Notes: generated from the sequence alone by a model not told the origin. A DNA stretch of 64,000 nucleotides from Mesorhizobium japonicum MAFF 303099 (GCF_000009625.1 NC_002678.2:3070001-3134000); one strand, 5' to 3'. Positions 25,035 to 34,856 are shown, counted from the stretch's first letter. Numbers and translations are program-made.

Positions 25035-25808
25035 CTACGCCTGACCGCCGCCTTCCTTCTCGGCTTCCTGTTTCAGCGTCGCGATGAACCGCTTGGTCCG
25101 TTCGCGTTCCGGATTGCCGAAGAGCACGGCGGACGGCCCCTGCTCGACGATGACGCCGGCATCGAGGAACACAGCTTCCTGGGCGATCTTGGAGGCAAGC
25201 CGCAGATCGTGCGTCGCTATCACCATGGTCGTGCCTTCGCTGGCGAGCTTGCCGAGCACGTCGACCACCTCCTGCGCCAGTTCCGGATCGAGCGCCGAAG
25301 TCGGTTCGTCGCACAGCAGCACTTTCGGCGACGGCGCGAGCGCCCGGGCGATCGCCACGCGCTGCTGCTGGCCGCCTGAGAGCGTCGCCGGCCAGGCATC
25401 GGCCTTGTGCGCCATCCCGACCTTTTCCAGCAAGGCCAGCGCCCGCTCGCGGGCCTTCTCAGGCGACCATTTCAGCACCGTCACCAGCCCTTCCATGACA
25501 TTCTCAATGGCGGTGCGGTGCGGAAACAGCTGGAAATTCTGGAACACCATGCCGGTTTGCAGGCGCAGCCGCCTGATGTCGGCGGCCGGCACCTTGATGC
25601 CCGGGCGAAACGCGAGCGTCTCGTCGCCGATGCGCACCGTGCCCGAGGTCGGGATCTCCAGGAGGTTGATGCAGCGCAACAGCGTGCTCTTTCCCCCGCC
25701 CGAAGGGCCGACCAGTGCCGTGACACTGCCTTCGGCGATCGCGACCGTCACGCCTTTGAGCACGAGATTGTCGCCGAAGCGCTTTTCGATATTGGTGAGG
25801 CCGATCAT
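25035..25808 (-). CDS. Polar amino acid ABC transporter ATP-binding protein (cystine type)
   Basis: A 257-residue ATPase of the GlnQ/TcyC family. It has the Walker A motif GPSGGGKST near residue 34, the signature LSGGQQQRVAIARAL, and Walker B LLCDEPTSALDPELAQ. It powers the permease encoded just upstream; the start codon overlaps the permease stop by 4 bp. The C-terminus is acidic and Gly-rich. The binding protein of the set looks like E. coli FliY, so cystine or a related amino acid is the best guess for the substrate. Confidence 0.93.
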   Translation of the reverse strand: MIGLTNIEKRFGDNLVLKGVTVAIAEGSVTALVGPSGGGKSTLLRCINLLEIPTSGTVRIGDETLAFRPGIKVPAADIRRLRLQTGMVFQNFQLFPHRTAIENVMEGLVTVLKWSPEKARERALALLEKVGMAHKADAWPATLSGGQQQRVAIARALAPSPKVLLCDEPTSALDPELAQEVVDVLGKLASEGTTMVIATHDLRLASKIAQEAVFLDAGVIVEQGPSAVLFGNPERERTKRFIATLKQEAEKEGGGQA

Positions 25809-26485
25809 GCGCGTGCCTCCAGGAAGCCACCATAGCGGTTGAGCCGTTCCTCCAGCCGCGTCTGCAGGGCCGACAGCACGGAGCTCATCGCCAGATAGAG
25901 GATCGCCGCCTCGACATAGAGGATCAGCGGCTCATAGGTGGTGGCGACGATGCGCTGCGCGGCCTGGAACATTTCGGGCACGGTGATGGCGGCGGCCAGC
26001 GAGGTATCCTTGACCAGCGAGATGAAGGTGTTGGAAAGCGGCGGCACCGCGACCCGTCCGGCTTGCGGCAAGATGGTGCGCCGCATCGCTTGGCTCCAGG
26101 TCATGCCGATCGAATAGGCGGCTTCCCACTGGCCTTTCGGCACCGAGCCGATGGCCGCGCGGATGATTTCCGACGTGTAGGCGCCGATGTTGAGCGTGAA
26201 GCCGATCAGCGCTGCGGTAAAAGCATCAAGCAGGATGCCGACCGACGGCAGGCCGTAGAAGATCAGGAACAGCTGCACCAGCAGCGGCGTGCCGCGGAAG
26301 ATCCAGACATAGAAGCGCACGAGCATGACCAGCGGCTTCGGCCCGAACAGCCGGCCGAGTGCGGCGCCCAGGCCAACGGTCAGGCCCAGCACGAAGGACG
26401 ACAGCGTCAGCGGCACGGTGAAAATCAGGGCGGCCCAGAGCAGCGAAGGCAGCGATTCCAGCATCAGTTGGAGCCAGTGCGGCAC
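25805..26485 (-). CDS. Polar amino acid ABC transporter permease
   Basis: A 226-residue inner-membrane protein of the HisM/GlnP family with about five membrane segments (for example the first near residues 15-40). The ATPase contact loop is in the middle (ALGSVPKGQWEAAYSIGMT in related form, here AAIGSVPKGQWEAAYSIGM). One permease gene is present, so it probably forms a homodimer. It overlaps the ATPase gene by 4 bp and lies 137 bp after the binding-protein gene, with a hairpin in between. Confidence 0.92.
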   Translation of the reverse strand: MPHWLQLMLESLPSLLWAALIFTVPLTLSSFVLGLTVGLGAALGRLFGPKPLVMLVRFYVWIFRGTPLLVQLFLIFYGLPSVGILLDAFTAALIGFTLNIGAYTSEIIRAAIGSVPKGQWEAAYSIGMTWSQAMRRTILPQAGRVAVPPLSNTFISLVKDTSLAAAITVPEMFQAAQRIVATTYEPLILYVEAAILYLAMSSVLSALQTRLEERLNRYGGFLEARA

Positions 26486-26553
26486 GAAGGACCCTCCAGA
26501 ATGATCGAGATGGCTTCATCGAAGCGCGAATGCGCCGGCCATGTCACGACAAA

Positions 26554-26584
26554 AGCGGCGAGCCGTCAAAGACGGCCCGCCGCT
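26554..26584 (-). terminator. Hairpin between binding-protein and permease genes
   Basis: A 14-bp stem (AGCGGCG-A-GCCGTC with GACGGC-C-CGCCGCT, loop AAA) reads on the minus strand as a GC-rich hairpin followed by TTTTGT. It lies after the binding-protein stop and before the permease. It could act as a partial terminator or an mRNA stabiliser, giving more binding protein than transporter, as is common in such operons. Confidence 0.7.
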
Positions 26585-26622
26585 GGATGCATTGCGGGAG
26601 CGACAACTCGCCCCACTCAAAG

Positions 26623-27396
26623 TTATTTCGAAACGTCCTGGCCGAAATAGGTGTCGGCGATCTTCTTGTAGGTGCCGTCGGCCTTGATATCGGCCAGCGC
26701 CTTGTTGATGGCGGCAACCAGTTCCGCATCGCCCTTGCGCACGATGACGCCGGAATAATCAGCATTTTCCTCTTGCGCGGCGATCTTCACATTGGCGTCG
26801 GGCTTGTGCTTCTTGAAGTCGAGGAACGACAGGCTGTCATTGATGGTGGCATCGGCGCGGCCGGTCAAAAGCAGCTGGATCGACTGGTCGAAACCGTCGG
26901 TGCCGACCAGTTCGGCGCCGCTCGCCTCGGCGAGCTTGCCGAAGTTCGAGGTGAGCGACTGCGCCGACTTCTTGCCCTTGAGATCGGCGAAGGTCTTGAT
27001 GTCGGTGTTGTCGCCGCGCACGATCAGCACCGCCTTGGAGGCGATGTAGGGATCGGAGAAATCGTACTTGGCCTTGCGCGCGTCGGTGATGCCGACCTCG
27101 TTGATGACGGCGTCGTAGCGCTTGACGTCGAGACCGGCGATCAGCCCGTCCCATTTGCCTTCGAGGAACTCGACCTTGACGCCGAGCTTGTCGGCGATCG
27201 CCTTGGCGATCTCCACGTCGAAGCCGACGAGCGCGCCGGACGCGTCATGGTAGGTGAAGGGCGCGTAAGTGCCTTCCGTACCGACCTTGATGACGCCGGC
27301 CTGCTTGATCTGATCGAGATTGGCGCCGGCATGGCCTGATGTGACCGCCAGGGCCTGCAGCGTTCCGGCGACGATAAGCGACTTGAGCCATTTCAT
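26623..27396 (-). CDS. Polar amino acid ABC transporter substrate-binding protein (FliY/TcyA-like)
   Basis: A 257-residue periplasmic protein with a Sec signal (MKWLKSLIVAGTLQALAVTSGHA). The fold motifs GTEGTYAPFTYHDASG, EGKWDGLIAGLDVKRYDAVI and KYDFSDPYIASKAVLIV closely follow E. coli FliY, the L-cystine-binding protein. The family binds cystine or related amino acids; the ligand here is inferred. The ATG at 27396 is preferred over an upstream opening at 27426. It is the first gene of the operon, followed by a hairpin and then permease and ATPase. Confidence 0.9.
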   Translation of the reverse strand: MKWLKSLIVAGTLQALAVTSGHAGANLDQIKQAGVIKVGTEGTYAPFTYHDASGALVGFDVEIAKAIADKLGVKVEFLEGKWDGLIAGLDVKRYDAVINEVGITDARKAKYDFSDPYIASKAVLIVRGDNTDIKTFADLKGKKSAQSLTSNFGKLAEASGAELVGTDGFDQSIQLLLTGRADATINDSLSFLDFKKHKPDANVKIAAQEENADYSGVIVRKGDAELVAAINKALADIKADGTYKKIADTYFGQDVSK

Positions 27397-27722
27397 TTTT
27401 TTGTGATCCCGTCCTTGGCCTGACATCAGGCCTGTTGTGAGGGCCGGAAAATGACAGATGCGAGCCGAAAGAATAAGGAACCAGATTTCAAAAACAAAGA
27501 TTTTCCGAAACCAAATTCTCTAAATGCGATTCCCCGCAGCGTCCGAACGTCCCCGGCAACCGCGTCGAAATCGTCCGGACAACATCTCTCGCCCGCCCGC
27601 GCCAGCGGAACCTTTCTCGCGCATGGCAGTTTTGGCTGTTCTAGGGCGCGACGCCGCGATTTCAACCGGCGCCCTGCCAAGTTCGTAACGTCGGTTGTAT
27701 CGCCTCAGCCAGGGAGCGCCTC
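27397..27722. other. Gap between the amino acid transporter and rpoH2
   Basis: A 326-bp divergent promoter region. No gene is convincing; two overlapping short frames are shadows. The right half holds the probable GGAAC-type promoter of rpoH2 (27607-27631). The left half is AT-rich (AAGAATAAGGAACCAG and following) and probably carries the transporter promoter. Confidence 0.6.
27607..27631 (+). promoter_or_regulatory. General-stress (EcfG/RpoE2-type) promoter of rpoH2
   Basis: GGAAC (27607-27611) followed by 18 bases and TT (27630-27631) fits the GGAAC-N18-19-TT consensus of the alphaproteobacterial EcfG/RpoE2 sigma factor. It lies about 90 bp upstream of the rpoH2 start. In Sinorhizobium meliloti rpoH2 is an RpoE2 target, which fits. 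Confidence 0.6.
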
Positions 27723-28586
27723 ATGATGGAAGACACGGCAGGACGGATCATGGTCCGCGCGGCGATGAAAGCTCCCTATCTCGAACGCGACGAGGAACAT
27801 CGGCTGGCCTTGCTCTGGAAGCAAGACAACGACCAGAACGCATTGCACAGCATCACTGTCGCCCATATGCGGCTGGTGATTTCCATGGCCTCGAAATTCC
27901 GCCATTACGGCCTGCCGCTCGGCGACCTGATCCAGGAAGGCCATGTTGGCCTGCTCGAGGCCGCCGCCCGCTTCGAGCCCGAACGCGAAGTACGGTTTTC
28001 GACCTATGCGACGTGGTGGATCCGCGCCTCGATGCAGGACTACATCCTGCGCAACTGGTCGATCGTGCGCGGCGGAACCAGTTCCGCGCAGAAAGCCCTG
28101 TTCTTCAACCTGCGCCGCCTGCGCGCCCGGCTGGCGAATGGCGCCGAGCCGCTTTCCAACACGACCCTCTATCGCGAAGTATCGGTGGCGCTTGGCGTCT
28201 CCGAGGCTGACGTGGCGATGATGGATTCACGGCTGTCGGCGCCCGACTCCTCGCTCAACATGCCGCTTGCCGACGATGCGGGTGCCACCGAGCGGATGGA
28301 CTTCCTGGTTTCCGATGATCCCCTGCCTGACGAGATTGTCGGCGACAAGATCGATGTCGCGCGCCGTTCACTCTGGTTGAAAGAAGCCCTTCACGCGCTC
28401 AACGCGCGGGAACTCAGGATCATCGAGGAACGCCGGCTGAACGACGAGGGCGCCACGCTCGAGGCACTCGGCGAGACGCTCGGCATTTCCAAGGAACGCG
28501 TCCGCCAGATCGAGGCCCGCGCCATGGAAAAGCTCAAGGTGGCGCTGGTGAAACAGAACCCGGAATTTCTGGCGACAGCCGCGTGA
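27723..28586 (+). CDS. rpoH2: RNA polymerase sigma-32-type factor RpoH2
   Basis: A 287-residue sigma-70-family factor. Region 2 holds HMRLVISMASKFRHYGLPLG and FSTYATWWIRASMQDYILRN; the RpoH box is SSAQKALFFNLRRLRARLAN. Region 4 ends in LGISKERVRQIEARAMEKLK. These place it in the heat-shock sigma-32 group. Rhizobia usually have two; the EcfG-type promoter upstream argues for the RpoH2 copy, which acts in oxidative and osmotic stress. Two ATGs stand side by side (27723, 27726), with GGGAG upstream. It ends 17 bp from the convergent protease gene. Confidence 0.92.
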   Translation: MMEDTAGRIMVRAAMKAPYLERDEEHRLALLWKQDNDQNALHSITVAHMRLVISMASKFRHYGLPLGDLIQEGHVGLLEAAARFEPEREVRFSTYATWWIRASMQDYILRNWSIVRGGTSSAQKALFFNLRRLRARLANGAEPLSNTTLYREVSVALGVSEADVAMMDSRLSAPDSSLNMPLADDAGATERMDFLVSDDPLPDEIVGDKIDVARRSLWLKEALHALNARELRIIEERRLNDEGATLEALGETLGISKERVRQIEARAMEKLKVALVKQNPEFLATAA

Positions 28587-28603
28587 CTCCCGCGTAACAG
28601 CGC

Positions 28604-30073
28604 TTACTTGTCGGTGACGATCTTGACCTTGTCGCCGGCCGAAACCGCGGCGCCCGGCGACAACGCGTTGAGCACCCGGAACAGGTCGAGCTTGCGGTCG
28701 ACGCCGACCATCTGCGCGGCGAGCGAGCCCATGGTCTGGCCCGGCTGTACGGTAAGCACGCGGATATGCAGCGGCTTCAGGGCCGCCTTTTCAGCGGCAC
28801 TCAGGACACGGAACGACCCGCTGACCGAGCGCGCCACCGTCTCCAGTGAGGTGCTGGCCGAGGGTGCAGCGGTCAGCAGCCGGTAGACCTGGCCGCCGGC
28901 TCGGATCACCGCGATATCGAACTGCCAGCCTTCGGCGCCGGCATGCGCGGTCGCGGCCTCGTTGCCGTTGATGGTTTCCTGCTTGACCGTGCTGTCGTCG
29001 AGACCGGCCACCCAGCCGCTTCTGATATAGTCGGTCAAGGCGCGGTTCTTGTCGATCGAAACGCCGTCGAAGCGAATCGCTATGTCGCCAGGCCCGGTCG
29101 CCGTCACCGCCGCCGCCGAATTGTCGATGATGAAACCGTCCGGCACCGTGAACGACACGCCGAGGCCCGGATGCAGGAAGGTCTCGCCGCGCACGTAGCC
29201 TTCTTCCGGCGTATCGCCATAGAGCAGGCCGTCTATGCCAGCGAGGAAGGAATCGCGGTCGCGCGTGCCGACGCCGGGCGCGCCGAACTGGCGGGCATGG
29301 CGCTGCGCGAGATCAATGCGCTGCGGCGTATTGGGATGGGTCGCCAGGAAGTCGAGGCTGGCGTCGGTGGCGCCGCTGATCGAGCGGAAATCGGTATAGG
29401 CCGACATCGACTGCAGGAAGCGGCCGGCGGCATAGGGGTCGTAGCCGGCTTCGCCGATCGACTTGATGCCGATGGCGTCGGCCTCGAGCTCCTGGTTGCG
29501 CGAGAACTGCGCCAGCCGGAGCTTGCCGCGGATCAGGGCCGCCTTGGCGGTCGGGCTGTCGCCGAGCACGTCAGAGACCACCTTGGTCGCCAGGCCTTCC
29601 TCGGCCTCCAGCTGCTGGCGCTGCAGGCCGTGATTGGCGGTGACGTGGCCCATTTCATGCGCGATGACGGCGGCGAGCTCGGACGAATCATTGGCCAGCG
29701 CCAGCAGGCCGCGCGTGATGTAGAGATAGCCGCCCGGCAGCGCGAAGGCGTTGACGTTGGGCGAATTGAGGATGGTGATGCGATAGGTCTGGGTCGGGTT
29801 CGCCGACACCACGGTCAAATTGCCGACGACCTTGGCGACCATGCGCTCGAGCTTGGGATCGGAATACTCGCCGCCATAGGTCGCCAGGATGCGCGGATGC
29901 TGCGCCTTGGCCAGCTCGGCGAGCTTGTTGTTGGCACCGACATTGTCGACTGTGATCGGCCTGTCGGACGGCTGGAAGCCGGATTCCTGGACCTCCGGCG
30001 GCGTGAACATCTGGCAGCTTGCCAAGGCCACGGTAAAGCCGGCCAGCGCTAGAAAGCGCGCCAGCGGGTTCAT
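28604..30073 (-). CDS. M48-family metalloprotease lipoprotein with LysM-like C-terminus
   Basis: A 489-residue envelope protease. The signal peptide ends in a lipobox (LASC), so it is probably a lipoprotein. The zinc motif is HEMGHVTANHG near residue 145, with a downstream glutamate in LEADAIGIKSI, the M48 pattern. The middle (residues ~300-410) is a beta-rich domain. The last 55 residues resemble a LysM-like module (VLTVQPGQTMGSLAAQMVG). It resembles BepA/LoiP-type quality-control proteases of the outer membrane. It is convergent with rpoH2. The gap to thiQ (about 260 bp) holds its promoter, but I see no clear hexamers. Confidence 0.9.
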   Translation of the reverse strand: MNPLARFLALAGFTVALASCQMFTPPEVQESGFQPSDRPITVDNVGANNKLAELAKAQHPRILATYGGEYSDPKLERMVAKVVGNLTVVSANPTQTYRITILNSPNVNAFALPGGYLYITRGLLALANDSSELAAVIAHEMGHVTANHGLQRQQLEAEEGLATKVVSDVLGDSPTAKAALIRGKLRLAQFSRNQELEADAIGIKSIGEAGYDPYAAGRFLQSMSAYTDFRSISGATDASLDFLATHPNTPQRIDLAQRHARQFGAPGVGTRDRDSFLAGIDGLLYGDTPEEGYVRGETFLHPGLGVSFTVPDGFIIDNSAAAVTATGPGDIAIRFDGVSIDKNRALTDYIRSGWVAGLDDSTVKQETINGNEAATAHAGAEGWQFDIAVIRAGGQVYRLLTAAPSASTSLETVARSVSGSFRVLSAAEKAALKPLHIRVLTVQPGQTMGSLAAQMVGVDRKLDLFRVLNALSPGAAVSAGDKVKIVTDK

Positions 30074-30332
30074 TCGTAGCTTGTCGACGCCGATCGCCAG
30101 AGCGGCTTCCTTTCAGGTCCCGGCGCATGACCAAGAAAATCGGGGGCGATCTTCGGAACCTGTCATGCGCAAAATACAAATTTCTACGGCACCCGTTGCG
30201 CGTCCCTTGGGGCGCGCGGCGGATGCAGTAGGCAAATCACGGCCTGTGCCGGACCAGTAGGGCGGACCTAGCCACACTACTTCTGCCATGGCAAGCAAGA
30301 GCCCCGTTGCCTGATGCCGGTTTGACCGTAAA

Positions 30333-31109
30333 TTATGTCCGCTTCCGGGCAATATCTTGTGATACGGCATTGCCGGCACTTGCGCCGATATAGCGCCGGA
30401 ACGCCTCCGGACCAGCCCCCGCGAAGAAATCATCCGCGCTGCCGGTGGCCGCCACAGTGCCATTGTCCAGAAACACCACATTGCGGCCGATGCGGCGGGC
30501 GTCCTGTGGCTGGTGCGTGACGAACAGCACCGTCATGCCGCGCTCCGCATGCACGCCGGCAACCAGGTCGAGCATGTCGTCGCGCAAGGCAGGCCCAAGC
30601 GATGCGAAGGGCTCGTCGAGCAGCAGCACCGGGCGATCACGCACCAGTACGCGCGCCAGGGCAACACGCTGGCGCTCGCCGCCGGAGAGTTCGCGCGGCA
30701 AGCGCTTTTCCTTGCCGCCAAGGCCTGTGCGCGCAAGCGCCCCGTCGATCGCCTCGCGGTCGACCTCGGTCAGCCGCAGCGATGGCGAGCGGCCGAGCCC
30801 GACATTCTGCTCGACGGAGAGATGCGCAAAAAGGTTGTTTTCCTGGAACACCATCGACACCGGCCGTGCGGCTGGCGGCGCGGCGCCGACATCGACCCCG
30901 CCGATCAGCACACCGCCTGACTGCGGCGTCTCGAAGCCGGCGACCAGATTGAGCAGCGTCGACTTGCCCGAACCGCTCGGCCCCATGATGGCGGTGATTT
31001 CCGCGGCCGCGAACGCGACATCGAAGGTGAGCGGCGCCTCGCCATAGCTGAACGAGACCTTGTCCAGCCGCACCGGAACACCCTTCCCTCTCATCGCCCC
31101 GTCAGACAT
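30333..31109 (-). CDS. thiQ: Thiamine ABC transporter ATP-binding protein ThiQ
   Basis: A 258-residue ATPase energising thiamine/thiamine-pyrophosphate uptake. It has Walker [10 protein letters not shown], signature [15 protein letters not shown] and Walker [19 protein letters not shown]. The start at 31109 overlaps the thiP stop by 8 bp and has AAGG upstream; an alternative ATG is at 31094. It is the third gene of thiB-thiP-thiQ, behind a TPP riboswitch, which fixes the substrate assignment. Confidence 0.93.
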   Translation of the reverse strand: MSDGAMRGKGVPVRLDKVSFSYGEAPLTFDVAFAAAEITAIMGPSGSGKSTLLNLVAGFETPQSGGVLIGGVDVGAAPPAARPVSMVFQENNLFAHLSVEQNVGLGRSPSLRLTEVDREAIDGALARTGLGGKEKRLPRELSGGERQRVALARVLVRDRPVLLLDEPFASLGPALRDDMLDLVAGVHAERGMTVLFVTHQPQDARRIGRNVVFLDNGTVAATGSADDFFAGAGPEAFRRYIGASAGNAVSQDIARKRT

Positions 31110-32718
31110 TGCGGACCTTGTCTCTTCCCAGCCAGTCCGCCGCTAGCACCAGGGCGAGGCAAACGAGGCCAAGCAACAGCGCCAGGCCGGCGGCGTCCTG
31201 CGTGCGGTAGCTGCCCATGCGCGCCAGGAGAAGGTAGGGCAAGGTCTGCACGGAATCACTGCCGAACAGTGCGATCACACCGAGATCGCCGAGCGACAGC
31301 GCCATGGCGAAGGCGAAGGCGGTGGCGAGCGGCCGCCGCAATGACGGCCAGTCGACCAGCCGCAGCCTGGCCCAGCCCGAAATGCCGAGCTGCGCGCAGA
31401 GCCGTTCGTGGCGCTCGCTCGCCGCGTCATAGGCGGGACGGACGGCGCGCAGCGCGAAAGGCATCGCCATGACAGAATTGACGGTGACGACCATGACCGG
31501 GGCGATGGCAAAGACATCGCCGGCATGGCGCAGCAGCAGGAACCAGCCGGCGCCGATGACGATCGGCGGCACGACCAGCACAAAACCGGCGCCGGTATCC
31601 GTGGCATGTTCGAGTAGTGTTCTCGGACCGGCGCGGCGGTTCAACGCGAGTGCCCGTCGCGCCATGGTCAGCGCCAGCGACAACATCACCGAAAGCAGCG
31701 CCGACAGGCAAGCGAGCACCGCACTGGTCAGCGTCGCCTGCCGGACAGTGGCCTCGCCGGCGAGCCGGCCGAGATCGGCGCCCAAGCCTGCCGAGACGGT
31801 CGCGGCCATCGGTCCGACAACGAACAGCAGGGCCAGCACGATGAGCACTGCGTTCAGTGTGGTTTCGGTTCCTTTGACCGAGAGATAACGGCGCGGCGCC
31901 ACCGGCAGGTTGGTGTCGCCGACGACATTGGCGCCAAGCCGCGTCAGCGCCAGCACCACGATGAAGGTCAGCGCGATCTGCAGCAATGTCAGGGCGACGG
32001 CCCGCGCGGGATCGAAATCGAAGCGCAGCGCCTGGTAGATGCCGACCTCCAGCGTCGTCGCCGCCGGCCCGCCGCCAAGCGTCAAAACGATGGTGAATGA
32101 AGTGATGCAGAGCATGAAGACCAGCCCGGCGACACCCGGCAGAGCGGCGCGCAGAGTCGGCCATTCAATCAGCCGGAAGGCCGGCCGCGCGCCCATGCCG
32201 AGCTGGCTCGCCAGTCGCCACTGGTCGGCGGGAATCGTCTGCAGCGCCTCGAGGAACAGCCGGGTCGCCAACGGCAGATTGAAGAAGACGTGGGCCACGA
32301 GAATGCCGGACAGGCCGTAAATGCCTGGCCAGCCCTGGCCGCCGACGGCGCTGAACAGCCCCGCGAAATAACCGGCACGGCCATAGAGCGCCAGTATGCC
32401 GAGCGCCGCGACGATCGCCGGCAGCGCCAGCGGCACGGCGAAGAGCTGCAGGATGAAAGCGCGGCCGAAAAAACGCGGATGCCGCGACAGGGCGCGTGCG
32501 ACGAACAGGGCCGGGATGACCGAAAGCAGGGTCGAGAGGATGGCCTGCCAGAGCGTGAAGCGCACGACGCGCAGCAGATAGGGATCGAAGGCGGCCCAGG
32601 CGCCCGAGAAATTATGAGCGCCTTCGACAAGCAGGCCCGCGAATGCGCCGCCGATAAGCAGCGTGATCGCGGCGAGCGCAATGATTCCGGCGCTGACGCG
32701 GGGATCAGCGCGTCGCAC
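31102..32718 (-). CDS. thiP: Thiamine ABC transporter permease ThiP
   Basis: A 538-residue inner-membrane protein with about 12 membrane segments, formed of two fused permease domains as usual for ThiP. Each half has an ATPase contact loop, for example [20 protein letters not shown] in the first and a matching one near [20 protein letters not shown] in the second. The start is uncertain: GTG at 32718 (giving [11 protein letters not shown]) fits the family length, while an earlier GTG at 32748 adds 10 residues. A 160-bp inverted repeat lies between it and thiB. Confidence 0.9.
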   Translation of the reverse strand: MRRADPRVSAGIIALAAITLLIGGAFAGLLVEGAHNFSGAWAAFDPYLLRVVRFTLWQAILSTLLSVIPALFVARALSRHPRFFGRAFILQLFAVPLALPAIVAALGILALYGRAGYFAGLFSAVGGQGWPGIYGLSGILVAHVFFNLPLATRLFLEALQTIPADQWRLASQLGMGARPAFRLIEWPTLRAALPGVAGLVFMLCITSFTIVLTLGGGPAATTLEVGIYQALRFDFDPARAVALTLLQIALTFIVVLALTRLGANVVGDTNLPVAPRRYLSVKGTETTLNAVLIVLALLFVVGPMAATVSAGLGADLGRLAGEATVRQATLTSAVLACLSALLSVMLSLALTMARRALALNRRAGPRTLLEHATDTGAGFVLVVPPIVIGAGWFLLLRHAGDVFAIAPVMVVTVNSVMAMPFALRAVRPAYDAASERHERLCAQLGISGWARLRLVDWPSLRRPLATAFAFAMALSLGDLGVIALFGSDSVQTLPYLLLARMGSYRTQDAAGLALLLGLVCLALVLAADWLGRDKVRNV

Positions 32719-32770
32719 GCTCGACCGCCAGTCTCCGCATAGCGACACTTATAGAGGGTTGCGTTCCTTG

Positions 32771-32930
32771 GCGCCCCCCTCTGTCCTGCCGGACATCTCC
32801 CCCACGAGGGGGGAGATTGGCTGTTTCAGCGCCTCGCTCATACCTATAGCGTCGGCGATTAGCGAAATCACCGATAGCATTCGATCTCCCCCCTTGTGGG
32901 GGAGATGTCCGGCAGGACAGAGGGGGGCGC
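32771..32930. repeat. 160-bp inverted-repeat element inside the thiB-thiP gap
   Basis: Two arms of about 47 bp (32771-32817 and 32884-32930) are nearly perfect inverted copies, starting GCGCCCCCCTCTGTCCTGCC. The core of 66 bp is AT-richer. No open frame or transposase is present. It resembles the palindromic intergenic elements common in Mesorhizobium. It lies within an operon, so the transcript would form a very long hairpin between thiB and thiP. Confidence 0.85.
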
Positions 32931-32964
32931 CGTAGAGCACTCATCTTTCGATCATACGGCCAAA

Positions 32965-33963
32965 CTATTTGCTCATCACCGCCAGCCATTCATCCACCCA
33001 AGCCTTGCGGTTGGCGGCGACCTCTTCGGGGCTGAACAGCAAGGTCTTGGCCGGCTTGACCAGTTTGTCGAAGGCCGGGTTGAGCGGCTTGTCGGTCTTG
33101 CCGGCCGGGAACATCCAGTTGGTCTCGGGGATCGCATCCTGGAATTTTGGGCCGGTCATGAAGGCCATGAATTTCGCCGCCAGCGGATTCTTCGCCCCCG
33201 TGGTGGTGATGCCCGCGACCTCGATCTGCAGATACTCGCCCTCCTCGAACGAAGCCGCCTGGTAGCGCTGCGTGTTCTCGGCGACCATGTGGTAGGCCGG
33301 CGAGGTCGTGTAGGACAGCACCATCGGCGCCTCGCCCTTGGTGAACAGGCCATAGGCCTCGCTCCAGCCCGGCGTCACGGTCAGCACCTTCGTCTTGAGC
33401 TTGGCCCAGGCTTCCGGCGCCTTGTCGCCGTAGACCGACTTCACCCACAACAGCAGGCCGAGGCCCGGCGTCGAGGTGCGTGGATCCTGGATGACGATCT
33501 TGTCGTCGGCACTGCCTTCGACCAGTTCCTTCAGGCTCTTCGGCGGCGTCTTCAGCTTTTCGGTGTCGTAGACGACGGCGAAGTAGCCGTAGTCGAAGGG
33601 AACAAAAGTGTCGTCGCTCCAGCCGCCCGGCACGTTGACATCGGAGACCGCGCCATGCGGGGCAAACAACCCGCTAGCCTTGGCATCGGCGGTGAGATTG
33701 GTGTCGAGGCCGAGCACGATATCGGCCTTGGTCGACGCCCCTTCGAGCTTGACGCGGTTGAGCAGGGCCACGCCATCGGCGACCGAGACGAACTCGACGT
33801 CGCAGCCGCATTCGGCCTCGAATTCCTTCTTCACCACGGGGCCTGGACCCCAGTCGGCGGTGAAGCTTTCATAGGTGTAGACGGTGAGCTTGTCCTTGGC
33901 CAAGGCCGGCCCGGACAGCGCCACGACCATCGTCGAGACAAGAGCGTATAAAAGCGTGCGCAT
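32965..33963 (-). CDS. thiB: Thiamine ABC transporter substrate-binding protein ThiB
   Basis: A 332-residue periplasmic binding protein with a Sec signal ([22 protein letters not shown]). The first strand [20 protein letters not shown] and the motif [12 protein letters not shown] match the TbpA/ThiB family. A paired cysteine ECGCD near residue 53 is visible. It captures thiamine and its phosphates for ThiPQ. It is the first gene of the operon, directly downstream of a TPP riboswitch. Confidence 0.94.
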   Translation of the reverse strand: MRTLLYALVSTMVVALSGPALAKDKLTVYTYESFTADWGPGPVVKKEFEAECGCDVEFVSVADGVALLNRVKLEGASTKADIVLGLDTNLTADAKASGLFAPHGAVSDVNVPGGWSDDTFVPFDYGYFAVVYDTEKLKTPPKSLKELVEGSADDKIVIQDPRTSTPGLGLLLWVKSVYGDKAPEAWAKLKTKVLTVTPGWSEAYGLFTKGEAPMVLSYTTSPAYHMVAENTQRYQAASFEEGEYLQIEVAGITTTGAKNPLAAKFMAFMTGPKFQDAIPETNWMFPAGKTDKPLNPAFDKLVKPAKTLLFSPEEVAANRKAWVDEWLAVMSK

Positions 33964-34017
33964 CGGCGCCTCCTTCGTTCGAATTGAAAAGGAATTGAGG
34001 CGCCGGACTGTCCGAAA

Positions 34018-34118
34018 CGTCTAATCCCTCCGCCGGTACAAACCGGATCAGGTTCAGCGGGTTGGCGAGACTGCCTCTCAGCCGGTCCGCGAAGATCGCG
34101 TCCGGCACCCCGTTAGAG
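34018..34118 (-). ncRNA. TPP riboswitch (THI element) controlling thiBPQ
   Basis: On the minus strand the leader contains ACGGGGTGCC, GGCTGAGAGGCAG, CCGCTGAACCTGATCCGG and GGCGGAGGGATTAGACG in the right order. These are the conserved blocks of the thiamine-pyrophosphate riboswitch. It ends about 55 bp before the thiB start, so ligand binding probably blocks translation or transcription of the thiamine-uptake operon. The divergent thiN gene starts 93 bp away on the other strand. Confidence 0.96.
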
Positions 34119-34210
34119 CGTTTCGACACATAGGCCGGGCCGAGGAACCGCGCAAGTGGCAGTTTGCCGGCCTTCCGTTTCCGCTGCCGGGCTGGTACAG
34201 GCCACCGGAT

Positions 34211-34855
34211 ATGAGCACATTCACCATCCTGCTTGGCGGCGATCTCATCCGCACGCCCCGGCTCGACCGCCAGGTCGAAGGCTCGCGCGTCATCGCCGCC
34301 GACGCCGGCATCGGCCATGCCCGGCTGCTCGGCCTTGTGCCGGAATTGTGGGTGGGCGATTTCGATTCCGTGCCGACCGATCTGCCCGCCGACCTTGCCG
34401 CGGTGCCCCGCCGGACTTTCCCGGCGGAGAAGGACAAGACCGACGGCGAACTGGCGATCGCCGCAGCACTCGAGCGCGGCGCGACCCGCCTTGTGCTGGC
34501 GGGTGCGTTCGGCGGCAAGCGCGCCGACCACGCCTTCCTGCATCTGGCGCTCGCCCTGCGCCTGGCCGAGGCCGGAACGGAGGTGCTGCTGACCAGTGGC
34601 GCCCAGGAAGGTGTCCCGCTGCTGCTGGGAACGGCCGGCTTCGACTATGCCGACGGCACGCTGTTTTCGATCCTCGGCTTTTCCGAACTTGCCGGCCTGA
34701 CCGTCACCGGCGCCAAATGGCCGTTGAACCAGGTCGAGGTGGCCTTCGGCTCGTCGCTGACCATTTCCAACGAGGTCCGGGGTCGCCTGGACATCGCGCT
34801 CGGCCACGGCCGCGCGCTGCTGCTCGCGCATCCGTATCCACTACCTGAAAGCTGA
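34211..34855 (+). CDS. thiN: Thiamine pyrophosphokinase
   Basis: A 214-residue enzyme that converts thiamine to TPP using ATP. The motifs are GDFDSVP (metal and pyrophosphate binding), EKDKTDGELAI and GAFGGKRADHAF. The C-terminal beta domain includes ITGAKWPLN in related form (here VTGAKWPLNQVEV). It is divergent from the thiamine uptake operon, so uptake and activation are encoded together. It is followed one base later by the ABC-F gene, probably in one transcript. Confidence 0.93.
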   Translation: MSTFTILLGGDLIRTPRLDRQVEGSRVIAADAGIGHARLLGLVPELWVGDFDSVPTDLPADLAAVPRRTFPAEKDKTDGELAIAAALERGATRLVLAGAFGGKRADHAFLHLALALRLAEAGTEVLLTSGAQEGVPLLLGTAGFDYADGTLFSILGFSELAGLTVTGAKWPLNQVEVAFGSSLTISNEVRGRLDIALGHGRALLLAHPYPLPES

Positions 34856-34856
34856 C

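Noticed and set aside
32749..32964. The thiB-thiP inverted repeat considered as an insertion sequence
   Set aside because: The 66-bp core has no transposase frame and no flanking target duplication is evident; it is a non-coding palindromic element.
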